Assembly (NCBI GenBank): GCA_903851035.1
Contig: CAINND010000089.1
Span: forward strand, 51,220 to 115,219
Source: an uncultured Acidobacteriota bacterium
GTDB lineage: Bacteria; Acidobacteriota; Terriglobia; Terriglobales; Acidobacteriaceae
DNA length: 64,000 bases
Direction of reading: 5' to 3'
The notes beneath the pieces were generated by a model. That model worked only from the letters and a program-made list of their open reading frames with translations, ran no database searches and had not been told where the DNA came from. Made by a program: the position numbers and the translations under genes. Shown here piece by piece: positions 27,810 to 36,503 of the stretch (positions are counted from its first letter, which is position 1; the number at the start of each line of letters is the position of its first letter).

Positions 27810-28085
27810 CTATATACCGAGCTTCTTAACCTCGTCGTTATAGTATTTGTGGTACAGAATGTTCCATTCCGCGCTGCCTTCGGGGATGATGCGCGTCTGG
27901 TTCTCGATCTTCTGGCGCGCGGCTTTGTCCAGCTTTTCCTCGTTTACCAGCAGATCTTCCAGCACTCGCCGCAGCTCCTGGCGAATGTCATCGTAGCCTT
28001 CCAGGAATTCCACGTCGCTCATGCCGGCCAGTTGCTCGGTGCTGACGGCCGCCAGCTTGTTCAGCTTTTCGCGAGACAGTCTCAT
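27810..28085 (-). CDS. DUF507-family protein, downstream copy
   Basis: This 91-residue helical protein (MRLSREKLNKLAAV... KIENQTRIIPEGSAEWNIL... YYNDEVKKLGI) resembles the DUF507 family, whose function is unknown. The short RIIPEGSAEWNILYHKYY segment is the most distinctive part. It has no signal peptide or metal site. Its start overlaps the stop of the upstream paralogue by 4 nt (ATGA), so the two are translationally coupled. Confidence 0.8.
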   Translation of the reverse strand: MRLSREKLNKLAAVSTEQLAGMSDVEFLEGYDDIRQELRRVLEDLLVNEEKLDKAARQKIENQTRIIPEGSAEWNILYHKYYNDEVKKLGI

Positions 28086-28360
28086 AGTACCGCCTTGTAT
28101 TTGCGCACCAGTTCGTTCTTTACCTTCTTGAACATCTCCTGGTAGTTGGCGCCGCGGTTACGCATCTCATCGGAGTACGCTTCAAGGATGACCCGCACTT
28201 CGTCGTTGATGCGGTCCTCGAGGCTTAGCTCCTCGACCATGCAGTTCTGCACCCGCTCCGCCACCTTTTCCGGTGCCGCGCTCTTGATGAAGTGGTTCGC
28301 CTGCAGGCGTTTAACGACTTGCTTGGCCAGGTAGCCTACGTATTCTTTGGAGAAGAGCAT
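28082..28360 (-). CDS. DUF507-family protein, upstream copy
   Basis: The track ORF extends to 28588 through a shadow of the divergent gene. ATG at 28360 gives 92 residues beginning MLFSKEYVGYLAKQVVKRLQ. It is helical and charged, with MVEELSLEDRINDEVRVIL and YQEMFKKVKNELVRKYKAVL. It pairs with the adjacent DUF507 gene; such tandem pairs suggest a hetero-oligomer (inference). No function is known. It is divergent from queG with only 29 nt between the starts. Confidence 0.82.
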   Translation of the reverse strand: MLFSKEYVGYLAKQVVKRLQANHFIKSAAPEKVAERVQNCMVEELSLEDRINDEVRVILEAYSDEMRNRGANYQEMFKKVKNELVRKYKAVL

Positions 28361-28389
28361 GTTGTCCGGTTTCGAGAGCCTTACTGAAT

Positions 28390-29598
28390 ATGCAGATTTT
28401 ATCACACGCCCGCCCGGCGGCGCAGCCAGCGCCGTCGCACCGGCCGCACTCCTTCCGTTACACTGCTCTATCGCAGCTTCGTCACTGCCGCGGCTTTGAG
28501 GTCCACGCCATCCAATCGCTGGCCAATTTCGTCCGCCACGCCGCCCAGCAGGAAGGCTTCGACCTTTGCGGCATCGCCCCCACGGCACCCCTGGCCGAGC
28601 TCGAATACTTCCCTGCCTGGATTGCTGCCCAGCGCCACGGCGAGATGGAGTATCTGGCCTCCCGCAATGAGCAGGGTGAGCTCAAGCGCGCCGACCTGGC
28701 CAACGTAGCCCCCTGGGCGCGATCAGCCATCGTCTGCGCCGACAGTTACCACTCCGCGCAGCCGCTTTCCACCGAGTGCGACGACTCCAAGCGCGGATGG
28801 ATTTCCCGTTACGCCTTCCTTGAGGGTGACTACCACGACATACTGCTGCCGCGCCTCCGCGCCCTGGAAGCACGCCTCGTCGCAGAAACCGCTACGCGCG
28901 GACTCGCCGAGCCCCGTACATGGTGCTATGTGGATACCGGCCCCATCGTCGAGCGCGTGCTGGCCGCTCACTCCGGCATCGGCTGGACGGGCAAAAACAC
29001 CCTGATCCTCAACCAGCAGCTTGGCAGCTTTCTCTTTCTTGGCGTGATGCTTACCTCGCTGGAGTTACCTGCCGACACGCCCTCCGAAGACCGCTGCGGC
29101 AGTTGCACCCTCTGCCTGGACGCCTGCCCCACCCAGGCACTGACCGCTCCGCGCCAGATGGATGCCACGCGCTGCATCTCCTACCTAACCATCGAGCAGC
29201 GCTCGGCCGTCGATCCAGAGCTACGCAAGGCCGCGGGGCGCCACCTCTTTGGCTGCGACATCTGTCAGGACGTCTGCCCCTGGAACCGCCGCGCGCCATT
29301 CTCCACCAGTTCCGCGCTCCACCCCCGTACCGAACTCGTCAATCCCCGCCTGGACTGGATTTCCTGTATGAACGAGGAGGAGTTTCGACGCGTCTTTCGC
29401 CATACGCCCGTCAAGCGCGCCAAACTCCGTGGAATTCTCCGTGCGTCCGCCCTGGCCATGGGCAACAGCGGCGACCGCGCACACCTGCCGCGCCTGCGTG
29501 AGCTGGCCCGGCACACCGACCCGGCCGTGGCCGAACACGCCCGCTGGGCCATCGCACGACTGGAGTCCGATGATGCAAAGGGCACCCATCTTCCTTGA
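28390..29598 (+). CDS. queG: Epoxyqueuosine reductase
   Basis: Catalyses the last step of queuosine synthesis in tRNA using cobalamin and two 4Fe-4S clusters. Cluster motifs CGSCTLCLDACPT and CDICQDVCPW plus CISYLTIEQR are present, with the GWTGKNTLILN and GSFLFLGVMLT blocks before them. HEAT-like repeats form the C-terminus. The first 38 residues (MQILSHARPAAQPAP...) look unlike the family, and no other ATG, GTG or TTG is available before the conserved VHAIQSLANFVRHAA. The true start is therefore uncertain. Confidence 0.9.
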   Translation: MQILSHARPAAQPAPSHRPHSFRYTALSQLRHCRGFEVHAIQSLANFVRHAAQQEGFDLCGIAPTAPLAELEYFPAWIAAQRHGEMEYLASRNEQGELKRADLANVAPWARSAIVCADSYHSAQPLSTECDDSKRGWISRYAFLEGDYHDILLPRLRALEARLVAETATRGLAEPRTWCYVDTGPIVERVLAAHSGIGWTGKNTLILNQQLGSFLFLGVMLTSLELPADTPSEDRCGSCTLCLDACPTQALTAPRQMDATRCISYLTIEQRSAVDPELRKAAGRHLFGCDICQDVCPWNRRAPFSTSSALHPRTELVNPRLDWISCMNEEEFRRVFRHTPVKRAKLRGILRASALAMGNSGDRAHLPRLRELARHTDPAVAEHARWAIARLESDDAKGTHLP

Positions 29599-29953
29599 GC
29601 CCGAACGCCGCCGCGCCACGCACGCCGGCCGCGTCGTCACCCGTTGTGCTCGCCTCTTTGCCCGCCGCTCATTGGACATCCGCGCCAGCCTCATTGCCTT
29701 TGTCGCCGGCGGCGAAGAACTCCAGGTGCAGGCCCGCACCTGTGACCTTTCACCAAGCGGAGCCGGACTGACCCTCACCCGCCCCCTTCCTACCGGCACT
29801 TTGGTGCTGCTTACGCTGCGACTGCCCGGCGGCATGGGTTGTCTCAGCCTGAAGGCCATCGTTGCCCGTGGTAAGGGATATAGAGCGGGAGTGCACTTTG
29901 TAGCGCCCACGCCCGAGCAGCGACTCCTGCTCGGCGAACTTTGCTGTGCCTGA
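29570..29953 (+). CDS. PilZ-domain protein (c-di-GMP binding candidate)
   Basis: The first of two adjacent ATGs (29570, 29573) is used, giving 127 residues and overlapping the 3' end of queG by 29 nt. The PilZ pattern is RLFAR (RxxxR) followed by CDLSPSGAGLTL (DxSxxG), the c-di-GMP-binding motif pair, with an AGVHFV end strand. It is a stand-alone PilZ domain, so its target is unknown; the overlap with queG is more likely compactness than function. The track's earlier start is a shadow of queG. Confidence 0.78.
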   Translation: MMQRAPIFLEPERRRATHAGRVVTRCARLFARRSLDIRASLIAFVAGGEELQVQARTCDLSPSGAGLTLTRPLPTGTLVLLTLRLPGGMGCLSLKAIVARGKGYRAGVHFVAPTPEQRLLLGELCCA

Positions 29954-30013
29954 TTCGATTTTCTTACTGGAGTCATGCCGAAGCACCCGCCGTGGACTTT
30001 TCGCGGGCAAGAG

Positions 30014-30042
30014 AAAAGGCCCTTGGGGGATGAGGGCCTCTA
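30014..30042 (-). terminator. Intrinsic terminator of cspA
   Basis: On the minus strand AGGCCCT and AGGGCCT arms with a 9-nt loop are followed by TTTTCTCTT, about 30 nt after the cspA stop. Confidence 0.8.
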
Positions 30043-30071
30043 GTCTGGTTCTTAACTAACTGCTTAAATAA

Positions 30072-30275
30072 TTAGCCGCGGTTTACGTTTTGAGCCTGCA
30101 GGCCTTTCGGTCCGGTCACGCACTCAAACTCCACCGTCTCGCCTTCGTTCAGGGTACGATATCCGCTTTCCTGGATTACCGAGTAATGCACGAAAACGTC
30201 TTCACCCGTGCTGCGCTGGATGAAACCGTAACCTTTCGCGCCGTTGAACCACTTGACAGTACCTTTCTCTCTCAC
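30072..30275 (-). CDS. Cold-shock-domain protein
   Basis: This 67-residue OB-fold protein contains RNP1 (KGYGFIQ) and RNP2 (VFVHYS) with [11 protein letters not shown] at the start, typical of CspA-family RNA chaperones. The start codon is GTG at 30275 with a strong AAAGGAG 7 nt upstream. A long untranslated leader is likely (the next gene is 500 nt away, divergent), and an extended leader is a regulatory feature in many csp genes. I cannot say whether it is cold-induced. Confidence 0.95.
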   Translation of the reverse strand: MREKGTVKWFNGAKGYGFIQRSTGEDVFVHYSVIQESGYRTLNEGETVEFECVTGPKGLQAQNVNRG

Positions 30276-30778
30276 TGATCGCTCCTTTCACATCTTGCAA
30301 GTACAACAGTCATCATGGACAGAGTTCAGAAGCACAGCTCCACAGGTCTAAACACGCTAACGCATCAGTAGCCTGCGGATTTTTCACAAGAAAACAAATC
30401 CGGATTCCAGCCGCCTTTCACCGCAAACTCGCCAGATCAACATCCGCCGAGAAAGGCAACTGGAACCCGGATTTGAATAACTTGCTTACCACCGACTGCA
30501 CATCCACTCCAAAGATTTTGGCTCCAAACCAATTAGGTGCGCCCGGAGCCGACACGTCCACTTCAGAACCTTAGTAACGCACACTTGTCACTTAGGCAAG
30601 TGAATGTTTGTCCCAGAGCAAAAATAACTCCCATATGGTAGGTATGCGAGACAGTAATTATTTACTCAATACGAGCGATGTAATAGATACGAATATTGAG
30701 TGTTCACTCCGCACTTCTGAACCGTCGGCGCTACGTCAAAAATCAGTCACATCGAAGTTCGCTACAATAAAAACAACG
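30276..30778. other. Divergent cspA / YihY-family intergenic region with inverted repeats
   Basis: 503 nt without a supported gene. It holds an inverted repeat with 15-bp arms (30396-30410 and 30460-30474, one mismatch) and an 8-bp perfect repeat ACTCAATA / TATTGAGT (30664-30671, 30694-30701). It also has CACTTG / CAAGTG (30582-30602) and GAGTG-TT-CACTC (30698-30709). The part near the YihY-family gene is noticeably more AT-rich than the flanks. The track's 57-residue extension of that gene into this region is not favoured. Confidence 0.55.
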
Positions 30779-31759
30779 ATGACAAATCAAGAAACATCCC
30801 AGCCGACCGCGCCACGCAGTCATGATGCCCTGGAAGGGCTGCGCACCTCCATGCTGCAGACTCTGCGCCGCAACGGCTGGTCCACGCTCAAGTACCTCGG
30901 CACTACAGAGGTGCATACCTATGCCTTCAGCGTAGCGGCCTGCGCTGTGCTCTCGTTCTTCCCGGCGGCCGTGCTTATGCTCACCATCAGCCAGCGCGTA
31001 TTCCATTCGCCCGCCATGGTGGAGTCGGTCAACCGCATGCTGAGGGCTTACCTGCCAAGCAATCAGGCGTTCATTATTGGCAAGGTCGGAGCCATGGCCG
31101 GCTCGCATCAGGTCAAGGTCATCTCCATCATCATGCTCTTCATCAGCTGCACAGGCGTCTTTGAGCCGCTGGAAGTGGCGCTGAACTCCGTGTGGGGATT
31201 CAAATCGCGCAATTACCTGATGAACCAGGTGGTCTCACTGGGCGTGGCCTTGAGCTGCGGCGTGCTGGCCATGCTGAGCGTGGGCGCCACGGCCGGCATA
31301 TGGGCACCGGCACAGGCCGCACAGGGCTGGCTTGGCGATCACCTCGGCACCGGCACCATCGCGCTCTTCCTGATGAAGATTGTCGGCAGCCTCAACTGGA
31401 CCGTGCAGTATGTGGCCATGAAGACCTTTGGCATGATGGCCAGCGTCCTGATTTTCTTCACCATTTACTGGTTGCTGCCCAACGGCAAAGTGTCGCCGCG
31501 TGCGGTGTTGCCGGCGGCCATCATCACCGGTTTTTTCTGGGAGGTGGCCAAGCTCTTTTATGTCGCCTCTTTGCCGGTGGTTGGCTTCCAGGATGCCTAC
31601 GGCCCCTTTTACGTCTCGGTCACACTCATCTTCTGGGCCTTCTTCAGCGGATTGCTTCTGCTGGGCGGCGCGCATCTTTCAGCACAGGATCTGAAGACCT
31701 CGCAGCGCCTGTCGCTGCTCTCAACCGAGCCCAAGGAAGAAGATTCCGCAGCCAAGTAG
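30779..31759 (+). CDS. YihY/BrkB-family inner-membrane protein
   Basis: Start at ATG 30779 (MTNQETSQPT), giving 326 residues; the track's earlier ATG lies in AT-rich non-coding sequence. Five to six membrane segments are visible, starting with TYAFSVAACAVLSFFPAAVLM. The family blocks VISIIMLFISCTGVFEPLEVALNSVWG and TIYWLLPNGKVSPRAVLPAAIITGFFWEVAK follow. The family was once called ribonuclease BN in error; its transport role is unresolved. It ends at a strong terminator. Confidence 0.85.
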   Translation: MTNQETSQPTAPRSHDALEGLRTSMLQTLRRNGWSTLKYLGTTEVHTYAFSVAACAVLSFFPAAVLMLTISQRVFHSPAMVESVNRMLRAYLPSNQAFIIGKVGAMAGSHQVKVISIIMLFISCTGVFEPLEVALNSVWGFKSRNYLMNQVVSLGVALSCGVLAMLSVGATAGIWAPAQAAQGWLGDHLGTGTIALFLMKIVGSLNWTVQYVAMKTFGMMASVLIFFTIYWLLPNGKVSPRAVLPAAIITGFFWEVAKLFYVASLPVVGFQDAYGPFYVSVTLIFWAFFSGLLLLGGAHLSAQDLKTSQRLSLLSTEPKEEDSAAK

Positions 31760-31778
31760 TTCTGTGGTTTTCTCAAAG

Positions 31779-31808
31779 AAAAGGCGCCCCGCGATGGGGC
31801 GCCTTTCT
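31779..31808. terminator. Bidirectional terminator after the YihY-family gene and the S9 peptidase gene
   Basis: Perfect AAAGGCGCCCC / GGGGCGCCTTT arms around a 5-nt loop, with T runs on both strands. It sits 20 nt after each of two convergent genes. Confidence 0.88.
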
Positions 31809-31825
31809 CATTCCGCCAATCATCT

Positions 31826-34084
31826 CTATTCTTCCGGCGGAGGCCCATCCAACGGATGCTTGCCCGGCGTGCCGATGAACCAGTCCACCCAGTCGCCAGT
31901 GGTCTTCCACCACAACTGCGAGTTCTGCGGTTTCAGCACCCAGTGGCCTTCATCCGGGAAGTACAGCATCCGGCTGGGCACCTTCTGCCGTTGCAGGGCG
32001 GTAAACAACTGGAAGCCTTCGCTCACATCCAGGCGGTAATCGAGCTGGCCGTGCACAACTAGTGTCGGCGTCTTAAAGTTTGTCTCGGCCAGCGCGGGCG
32101 ACCACTTGCGATACAGTTCGCGATTCGTCCACGGCGTGCCTTTGAACTCCCACTCGTTGAACCAGAGCTCTTCGGTGGTACCGTATGCGCTCTCCGGGTT
32201 GAACATGCCGTCGTGGCTGACGATGCACTTGAAGCGGTCGGTGTGACCCAGAATCCAGTTGGCCATGTAGCCGCCGTAGCTGGCGCCCATTGCGCACTCG
32301 CGATCCTTGTCGATAAATGCGTAGGTGCGCTCGGCGTAGTCCAGGCCAAGCATCAGGTCTTCGTAAGCACGTCCGCCCCAGTCGCCGTTGATGTCGTCCA
32401 CAAAGGCCTGACCGTAGCCGGTTGAGCCTCGCGGGTTGATCATCACCACGACGTATCCGCTGGCGGCAAACAGGTTGGGATTCCAGCGATAGCTCCAGTC
32501 GTCTCCCCAGGCTCCCTGCGGACCGCCATGGATAAGGAACTTCACCGGGTAGCGGCGGCCGGGATCGAAGCCCGGCGGTTTCAGCAGGAATCCTTCAACC
32601 TGCTTCTTCTCCGCACCGGTGAACCAGAACCACTCCACCGGCTGCATCTGCACCTTGCTCAGTACGGCGTCGTTCATGTGGGTCAGGCGACGCTCTCCGG
32701 TGGGAGCGGCCACACTGTCATCCTTTTCGGAATAAACCGCGCGCGGCGTCGGCGGCGCCTGAGTGTGATTGTGCCCGATCAGCGGCAGGTGATGGCCGTT
32801 CGCCGGCTTGTTCGCTACTGCCGGCGGAGGCGCAAAGTGCGGCTCAATGGGCGACAGCGTGAAAATCTCATTGGGGAATCGCACCGAGTTGCGCAGGAAT
32901 ACCAGTGTGCGGCCATCCGGCGTCGGCATGGGTGAATCGTTGAAGCCGCGCACCAGTTGCCGTGGCTGCGCCGTTGCGGAAAGCTCCACGCGATAGATCG
33001 GCGCCTCGCCAGCGTCCTCGGCCGTGATGTACAGGTGCGTGGAATCCGCGGCCCAGGCCACGCTCTCCACCCAGCGGTCAAACCCCTCCGTCAGGTTGAT
33101 GATCCTTCCCGTCGCGCGCTCAATTATCTGAAGGCGGAAGCGGTCGCTCTCATAGCCGCCGCGGAACTGCGAGCGGATGGCCAGGTACTTGCCGTCCGGC
33201 GAATACACGGGTGTCGAATCCGAGCCGTGATTGCTGGCCGTCAGGTTCACCGGCCGCACATCCGGCGTCAGCAGAGATAACGTCCACACATCGCTGTTGG
33301 TCGAAATCGCCTGCACCGGATCGTGATTGCTCACATAAGCAACCTCGCGGCCATCGGGAGAAAACGCATACTGATCCTGTCCACCAAGCGAAAATGGCGG
33401 CACATCCCAGTCTCCGGGGGTCAGGTCGCGCGCCACGCAAGGCTGTTCACCGCAATCCACGGACGCCAGGAACAGGTGCGAGCGTTTGCCCGTCTCATAG
33501 GCCGCCCAGTGGCGATACAGCAGGTGGTCAAAGATTTTGGCCTTCACCTTGCTCTGCTCCGCCTTCTCATCGCGCTGGCGGTTGCAGGCGTCGTCCTGGC
33601 AGTGCGGCCACACCGAAGACAGGAAGAGAATCTTCTTCCCATCCGGCGACCAAGTCCCACCATCGGCCTCGGTGGAGATGTTCGTCACCGCGTGCGGTGT
33701 GCCAATCAGCGTTCCCGTCTCCGGATGGAAGAGCTGCACGTAAATCTGCGATTGGCCGTTGCGCACGGCGGTAAACAGCACGTGGCGGCCATCGGGAGAG
33801 AAGCGCAGGCGGTCTTCCGTGCCCGCGCCCGGCTCGGTCAGCCGGTGCGCCTCGCCGCCAGTGGTGGGGATGATCCACAGATGGCCCTTGCGCGTGTTCT
33901 CCTTCAGCGACACATCCACCGCGCTGAAGACCACCCAGTGGCCGTCCGGCGAGATGGTGAAGTCGCCGACGCGCTTCAGCTTCATCATGTCTTCAAAGGT
34001 GAACGGGCGCCCCTGGGCAAACATTGGAGCGCAGAGGATGAGAGCAACCACGGCAGGCAGTAGCCACGCTAAACGACGCAACAT
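31826..34084 (-). CDS. S9-family prolyl oligopeptidase / acylaminoacyl peptidase, exported
   Basis: ATG at 34084 with GGAGA 8 nt upstream gives 752 residues starting with a signal peptide (MLRRLAWLLPAVVALILCAPMFAQ). A WD40-like beta-propeller follows (repeated SPDGR/SPDGK blades, TIASPDG-type). The alpha/beta hydrolase domain has the nucleophile motif GASYGGYM, the acid in HGQLDYRL and the base in DEGHWV. It likely digests peptides in the periplasm. It is convergent with the YihY-family gene and divergent from ruvB. Confidence 0.9.
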   Translation of the reverse strand: MLRRLAWLLPAVVALILCAPMFAQGRPFTFEDMMKLKRVGDFTISPDGHWVVFSAVDVSLKENTRKGHLWIIPTTGGEAHRLTEPGAGTEDRLRFSPDGRHVLFTAVRNGQSQIYVQLFHPETGTLIGTPHAVTNISTEADGGTWSPDGKKILFLSSVWPHCQDDACNRQRDEKAEQSKVKAKIFDHLLYRHWAAYETGKRSHLFLASVDCGEQPCVARDLTPGDWDVPPFSLGGQDQYAFSPDGREVAYVSNHDPVQAISTNSDVWTLSLLTPDVRPVNLTASNHGSDSTPVYSPDGKYLAIRSQFRGGYESDRFRLQIIERATGRIINLTEGFDRWVESVAWAADSTHLYITAEDAGEAPIYRVELSATAQPRQLVRGFNDSPMPTPDGRTLVFLRNSVRFPNEIFTLSPIEPHFAPPPAVANKPANGHHLPLIGHNHTQAPPTPRAVYSEKDDSVAAPTGERRLTHMNDAVLSKVQMQPVEWFWFTGAEKKQVEGFLLKPPGFDPGRRYPVKFLIHGGPQGAWGDDWSYRWNPNLFAASGYVVVMINPRGSTGYGQAFVDDINGDWGGRAYEDLMLGLDYAERTYAFIDKDRECAMGASYGGYMANWILGHTDRFKCIVSHDGMFNPESAYGTTEELWFNEWEFKGTPWTNRELYRKWSPALAETNFKTPTLVVHGQLDYRLDVSEGFQLFTALQRQKVPSRMLYFPDEGHWVLKPQNSQLWWKTTGDWVDWFIGTPGKHPLDGPPPEE

Positions 34085-34204
34085 GTAGCATTCTCCAGAG
34101 CTTACAAAGTATCGAGTGTAGCGCAACCCCCGCGCTCCGGGGAATCAAAACCGCACTGCCTGCCACATTGCCGCCCGCGCCCCCGGGGATATAACATCGC
34201 TCAC

Positions 34205-35239
34205 ATGGCAACGCATCCCGAAGACCGTTCCCGACTGGTGGCAGGCGCGCCGCTGGAAGGCGAAGAGACCTTCGAGCTCAAGCTGCGCCCGCAGCGCTTG
34301 CAGGAGTTCATCGGCCAGTCCAAGGTCAAGGAAAACCTCGCCGTGGCCATTGCCGCCGCGCGCGCCCGTGGCGAGGCCCTCGACCACATCCTGCTCTACG
34401 GCCCGCCGGGACTGGGCAAAACCACGCTGGCGGCCATCATCGCCAATGAGATGGACTCAGCCTTCCAGCAGACCAGTGGCCCCACGCTGCAGATCAAAGG
34501 CGACCTGACGGCCATCCTCACCAACGTGCAGGCGCGCCAGGTGCTGTTTGTGGATGAAGTCCACCGCCTGCAGCCCGCGCTGGAAGAACTGCTCTACTCC
34601 GCGCTGGAGGATTGCCGCCTGGACATCATGGTCGGCCAGGGTCCTTCGGCGCGTACTCATTCCTTTGAGATTCCCAACTTCACCTTCGTCGGCGCCACCA
34701 CGCGCATCGGACTCATCTCGGCCCCACTGCGCTCACGCCTCGGCCTGGTGCTGCGGTTGGAGTTCTACTCCCACGACGACCTGAAGATCATCCTCAACCG
34801 CTCGGCGCAGATTCTGAACGTCGGCATGGATGAGGACGCCGCCCTGGAGATTGCCACCCGCTGCCGTGGCACACCGCGCATTGCCAACCGCCTGCTGCGC
34901 CGCGTGCGGGATTACGCCCAGGTGCGCGGCACCGGACACATTGATTGCGCCACGGCCAAGGCCGCACTCGAAATGCTTGAGGTGGATCAGCATGGCTTTG
35001 ACGAGATTGACCGCCGCCTGTTGCTCACCATCATCGAGAAATACCAGGGCGGACCCGTGGGCGTGAACACCCTGGCCGCGGCCCTGGCCGAGGAGCCTGA
35101 CGCGATCGAGGAGATCTACGAGCCCTTCCTCATTCAGATCGGCTTCCTCGACCGCACGCCGCGCGGCCGTGTGGCCACCCAATTGGCCTATAAGCACTTT
35201 GGTCTGGAGGCGCCGCGCAAGACGAACACACTTTTCTAG
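34205..35239 (+). CDS. ruvB: Holliday junction branch-migration ATPase
   Basis: This 344-residue AAA+ motor contains LRPQRLQEFIGQ, Walker A GPPGLGKTTLA, Walker B LFVDEVHRL, SARTHSFEIPNFTFVGATTR, and the arginine finger/sensor region RGTPRIANRLLRRVRDYA. The C-terminal winged helix ends with GFLDRTPRGRVAT. RuvA and RuvC are not adjacent. ATG at 34205 is the obvious start. A strong terminator follows. Confidence 0.97.
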   Translation: MATHPEDRSRLVAGAPLEGEETFELKLRPQRLQEFIGQSKVKENLAVAIAAARARGEALDHILLYGPPGLGKTTLAAIIANEMDSAFQQTSGPTLQIKGDLTAILTNVQARQVLFVDEVHRLQPALEELLYSALEDCRLDIMVGQGPSARTHSFEIPNFTFVGATTRIGLISAPLRSRLGLVLRLEFYSHDDLKIILNRSAQILNVGMDEDAALEIATRCRGTPRIANRLLRRVRDYAQVRGTGHIDCATAKAALEMLEVDQHGFDEIDRRLLLTIIEKYQGGPVGVNTLAAALAEEPDAIEEIYEPFLIQIGFLDRTPRGRVATQLAYKHFGLEAPRKTNTLF

Positions 35240-35261
35240 TCAGCACCCGCGCGCACAACTT

Positions 35262-35290
35262 AAGAGGACGGCCTGGCCGTCCTCTTTTTC
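35262..35290 (+). terminator. Intrinsic terminator of ruvB
   Basis: AAGAGGACGGC and GCCGTCCTCTT arms with a 3-nt loop, followed by TTTT, 22 nt after the ruvB stop. Confidence 0.9.
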
Positions 35291-35401
35291 GCCCCCACAT
35301 CGCTCCCAAAAACTTTCGCACGTCCACAGCAACCTTCCCGCATTCACCGTGTTAGCTAAACAGGCAAATACACTCCACCCCTGCTTTGGGGAGATAAAAA
35401 C

Positions 35402-35860
35402 ATGATGAAATTTCTCAAGCTCTTCGGCTGCTTCTTTATGGCCAGCACACTGCTGGGCGCCACCGCCCTGGCCGACACGCCAGGCAAGCATCCCGCATAT
35501 ATTCATGCTCTTGCCGACCTGCGCAGCGCCCGCGCCCTGCTCATGACGCGCACCGGCAACTATCGCGTCAACGCCGACCAGGAGCAGGCAGTGGCCGATA
35601 TTGACTCCGCCATGCGCATGGTCCGCGAGGCCGCCATTGACGATGGCAAGCCTTTGGGCGATCATCCTCCCCTGGATTCCCGCTGGACTGGTGGTGACCG
35701 CCTGCACCGCGCCTTGGAGTTGCTCACGCAAGCGCGTCAGGATGTTGACAGACGCGAGTCTGATTCTTTCGCGCGGGGCCTGAAGCATCGCTCTTTGCAT
35801 CAGATTGACGACGCCTGCAAGGCGGTTCGTCACGCCATTAAATTGCAGGAAAAGGAGTAG
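35402..35860 (+). CDS. Secreted helical protein, tandem paralogue 1
   Basis: This 152-residue product begins with a signal peptide (MMKFLKLFGCFFMASTLLGATALA) and then TPGKHPAYIHALADLRSAR. It has the block AAIDDGKPLGDHPPLD in the middle and RGLKHRSLHQIDDA later. It is about half identical to the next gene. Two halves share the pattern ALxxLxxAxxxx ... IDxAxxxx, so it looks like an internal duplication of a helical hairpin. No enzymatic motif is visible; it is probably periplasmic. I believe such proteins recur in Acidobacteriota, but have not searched. Confidence 0.75.
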   Translation: MMKFLKLFGCFFMASTLLGATALADTPGKHPAYIHALADLRSARALLMTRTGNYRVNADQEQAVADIDSAMRMVREAAIDDGKPLGDHPPLDSRWTGGDRLHRALELLTQARQDVDRRESDSFARGLKHRSLHQIDDACKAVRHAIKLQEKE

Positions 35861-35969
35861 CCTTCGCGCTGCACCCTTTGCCCGACACTGGCATCAAACC
35901 CTCCAGCGCCGGCCTTGGCCATCGCTGGAGACAACCGGAACCACAACCTGACTGGAGAATACTTATCCC

Positions 35970-36419
35970 ATGAAGACCGTTGTGAAGATTGCGCTGCTGT
36001 TTACCTTTGCCGCTCTGCTGACCTCGTTCGCCACGGCGGAGACCCCGGGCATCCACCCGGCCTACCTGCACGCGCTCACCGACCTGCGCCATGCCCGCGC
36101 GCACCTGGACCGCTGGGTACCCAACGGCCGCGTGGACTCCGATGAGTCCCGCGCCATCCGCAGCATTGATGCCGCAATCAATGACATCAAGCAGGCCGCC
36201 ATCGATGACGGCAAGCCGCTCGAAGATCATCCGCCGGTTGACAACAACTGGAGCGCCCCCGACCGTTTCCGCCGCGCCCTTGAACTGCTAAACAGCGCTT
36301 ACAATGACATTAATCAGCGTGAGGACAACAAGTGGAACCGCGGCCTCAAGGGACGTGCCCTGGGTCACATTGATGAAGCCCGTCGCGCCATTCACCACGC
36401 GCTCCACGACCGCTACTAA
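35970..36419 (+). CDS. Secreted helical protein, tandem paralogue 2
   Basis: 149 residues with a signal peptide (MKTVVKIALLFTFAALLTSFATA), then TPGIHPAYLHALTDLRHARAHL, AAIDDGKPLEDHPPVD and RGLKGRALGHIDEARRAI. It lies 109 nt after paralogue 1, with ACTGGAGAAT upstream of the start. It shows the same two-unit pattern. His is frequent (HPAYLH, HIDEA, HH near the end), which could bind metal but this is speculation. It is followed by a strong hairpin terminator. Confidence 0.75.
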   Translation: MKTVVKIALLFTFAALLTSFATAETPGIHPAYLHALTDLRHARAHLDRWVPNGRVDSDESRAIRSIDAAINDIKQAAIDDGKPLEDHPPVDNNWSAPDRFRRALELLNSAYNDINQREDNKWNRGLKGRALGHIDEARRAIHHALHDRY

Positions 36420-36453
36420 ACAATTGCCCGTTTGCTATGCGGGCAGTAAGACG

Positions 36454-36480
36454 AAGGGCAGCCCGCGGGGGCTGCCCTTT
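36454..36480. terminator. Bidirectional terminator after secreted paralogue 2
   Basis: AAGGGCAGCCC / GGGCTGCCCTT arms with a 4-nt loop, ending TTT on the + strand, between convergent genes. Confidence 0.8.
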
Positions 36481-36503
36481 ACTGCATTCCATTGACTTGC
36501 ACT

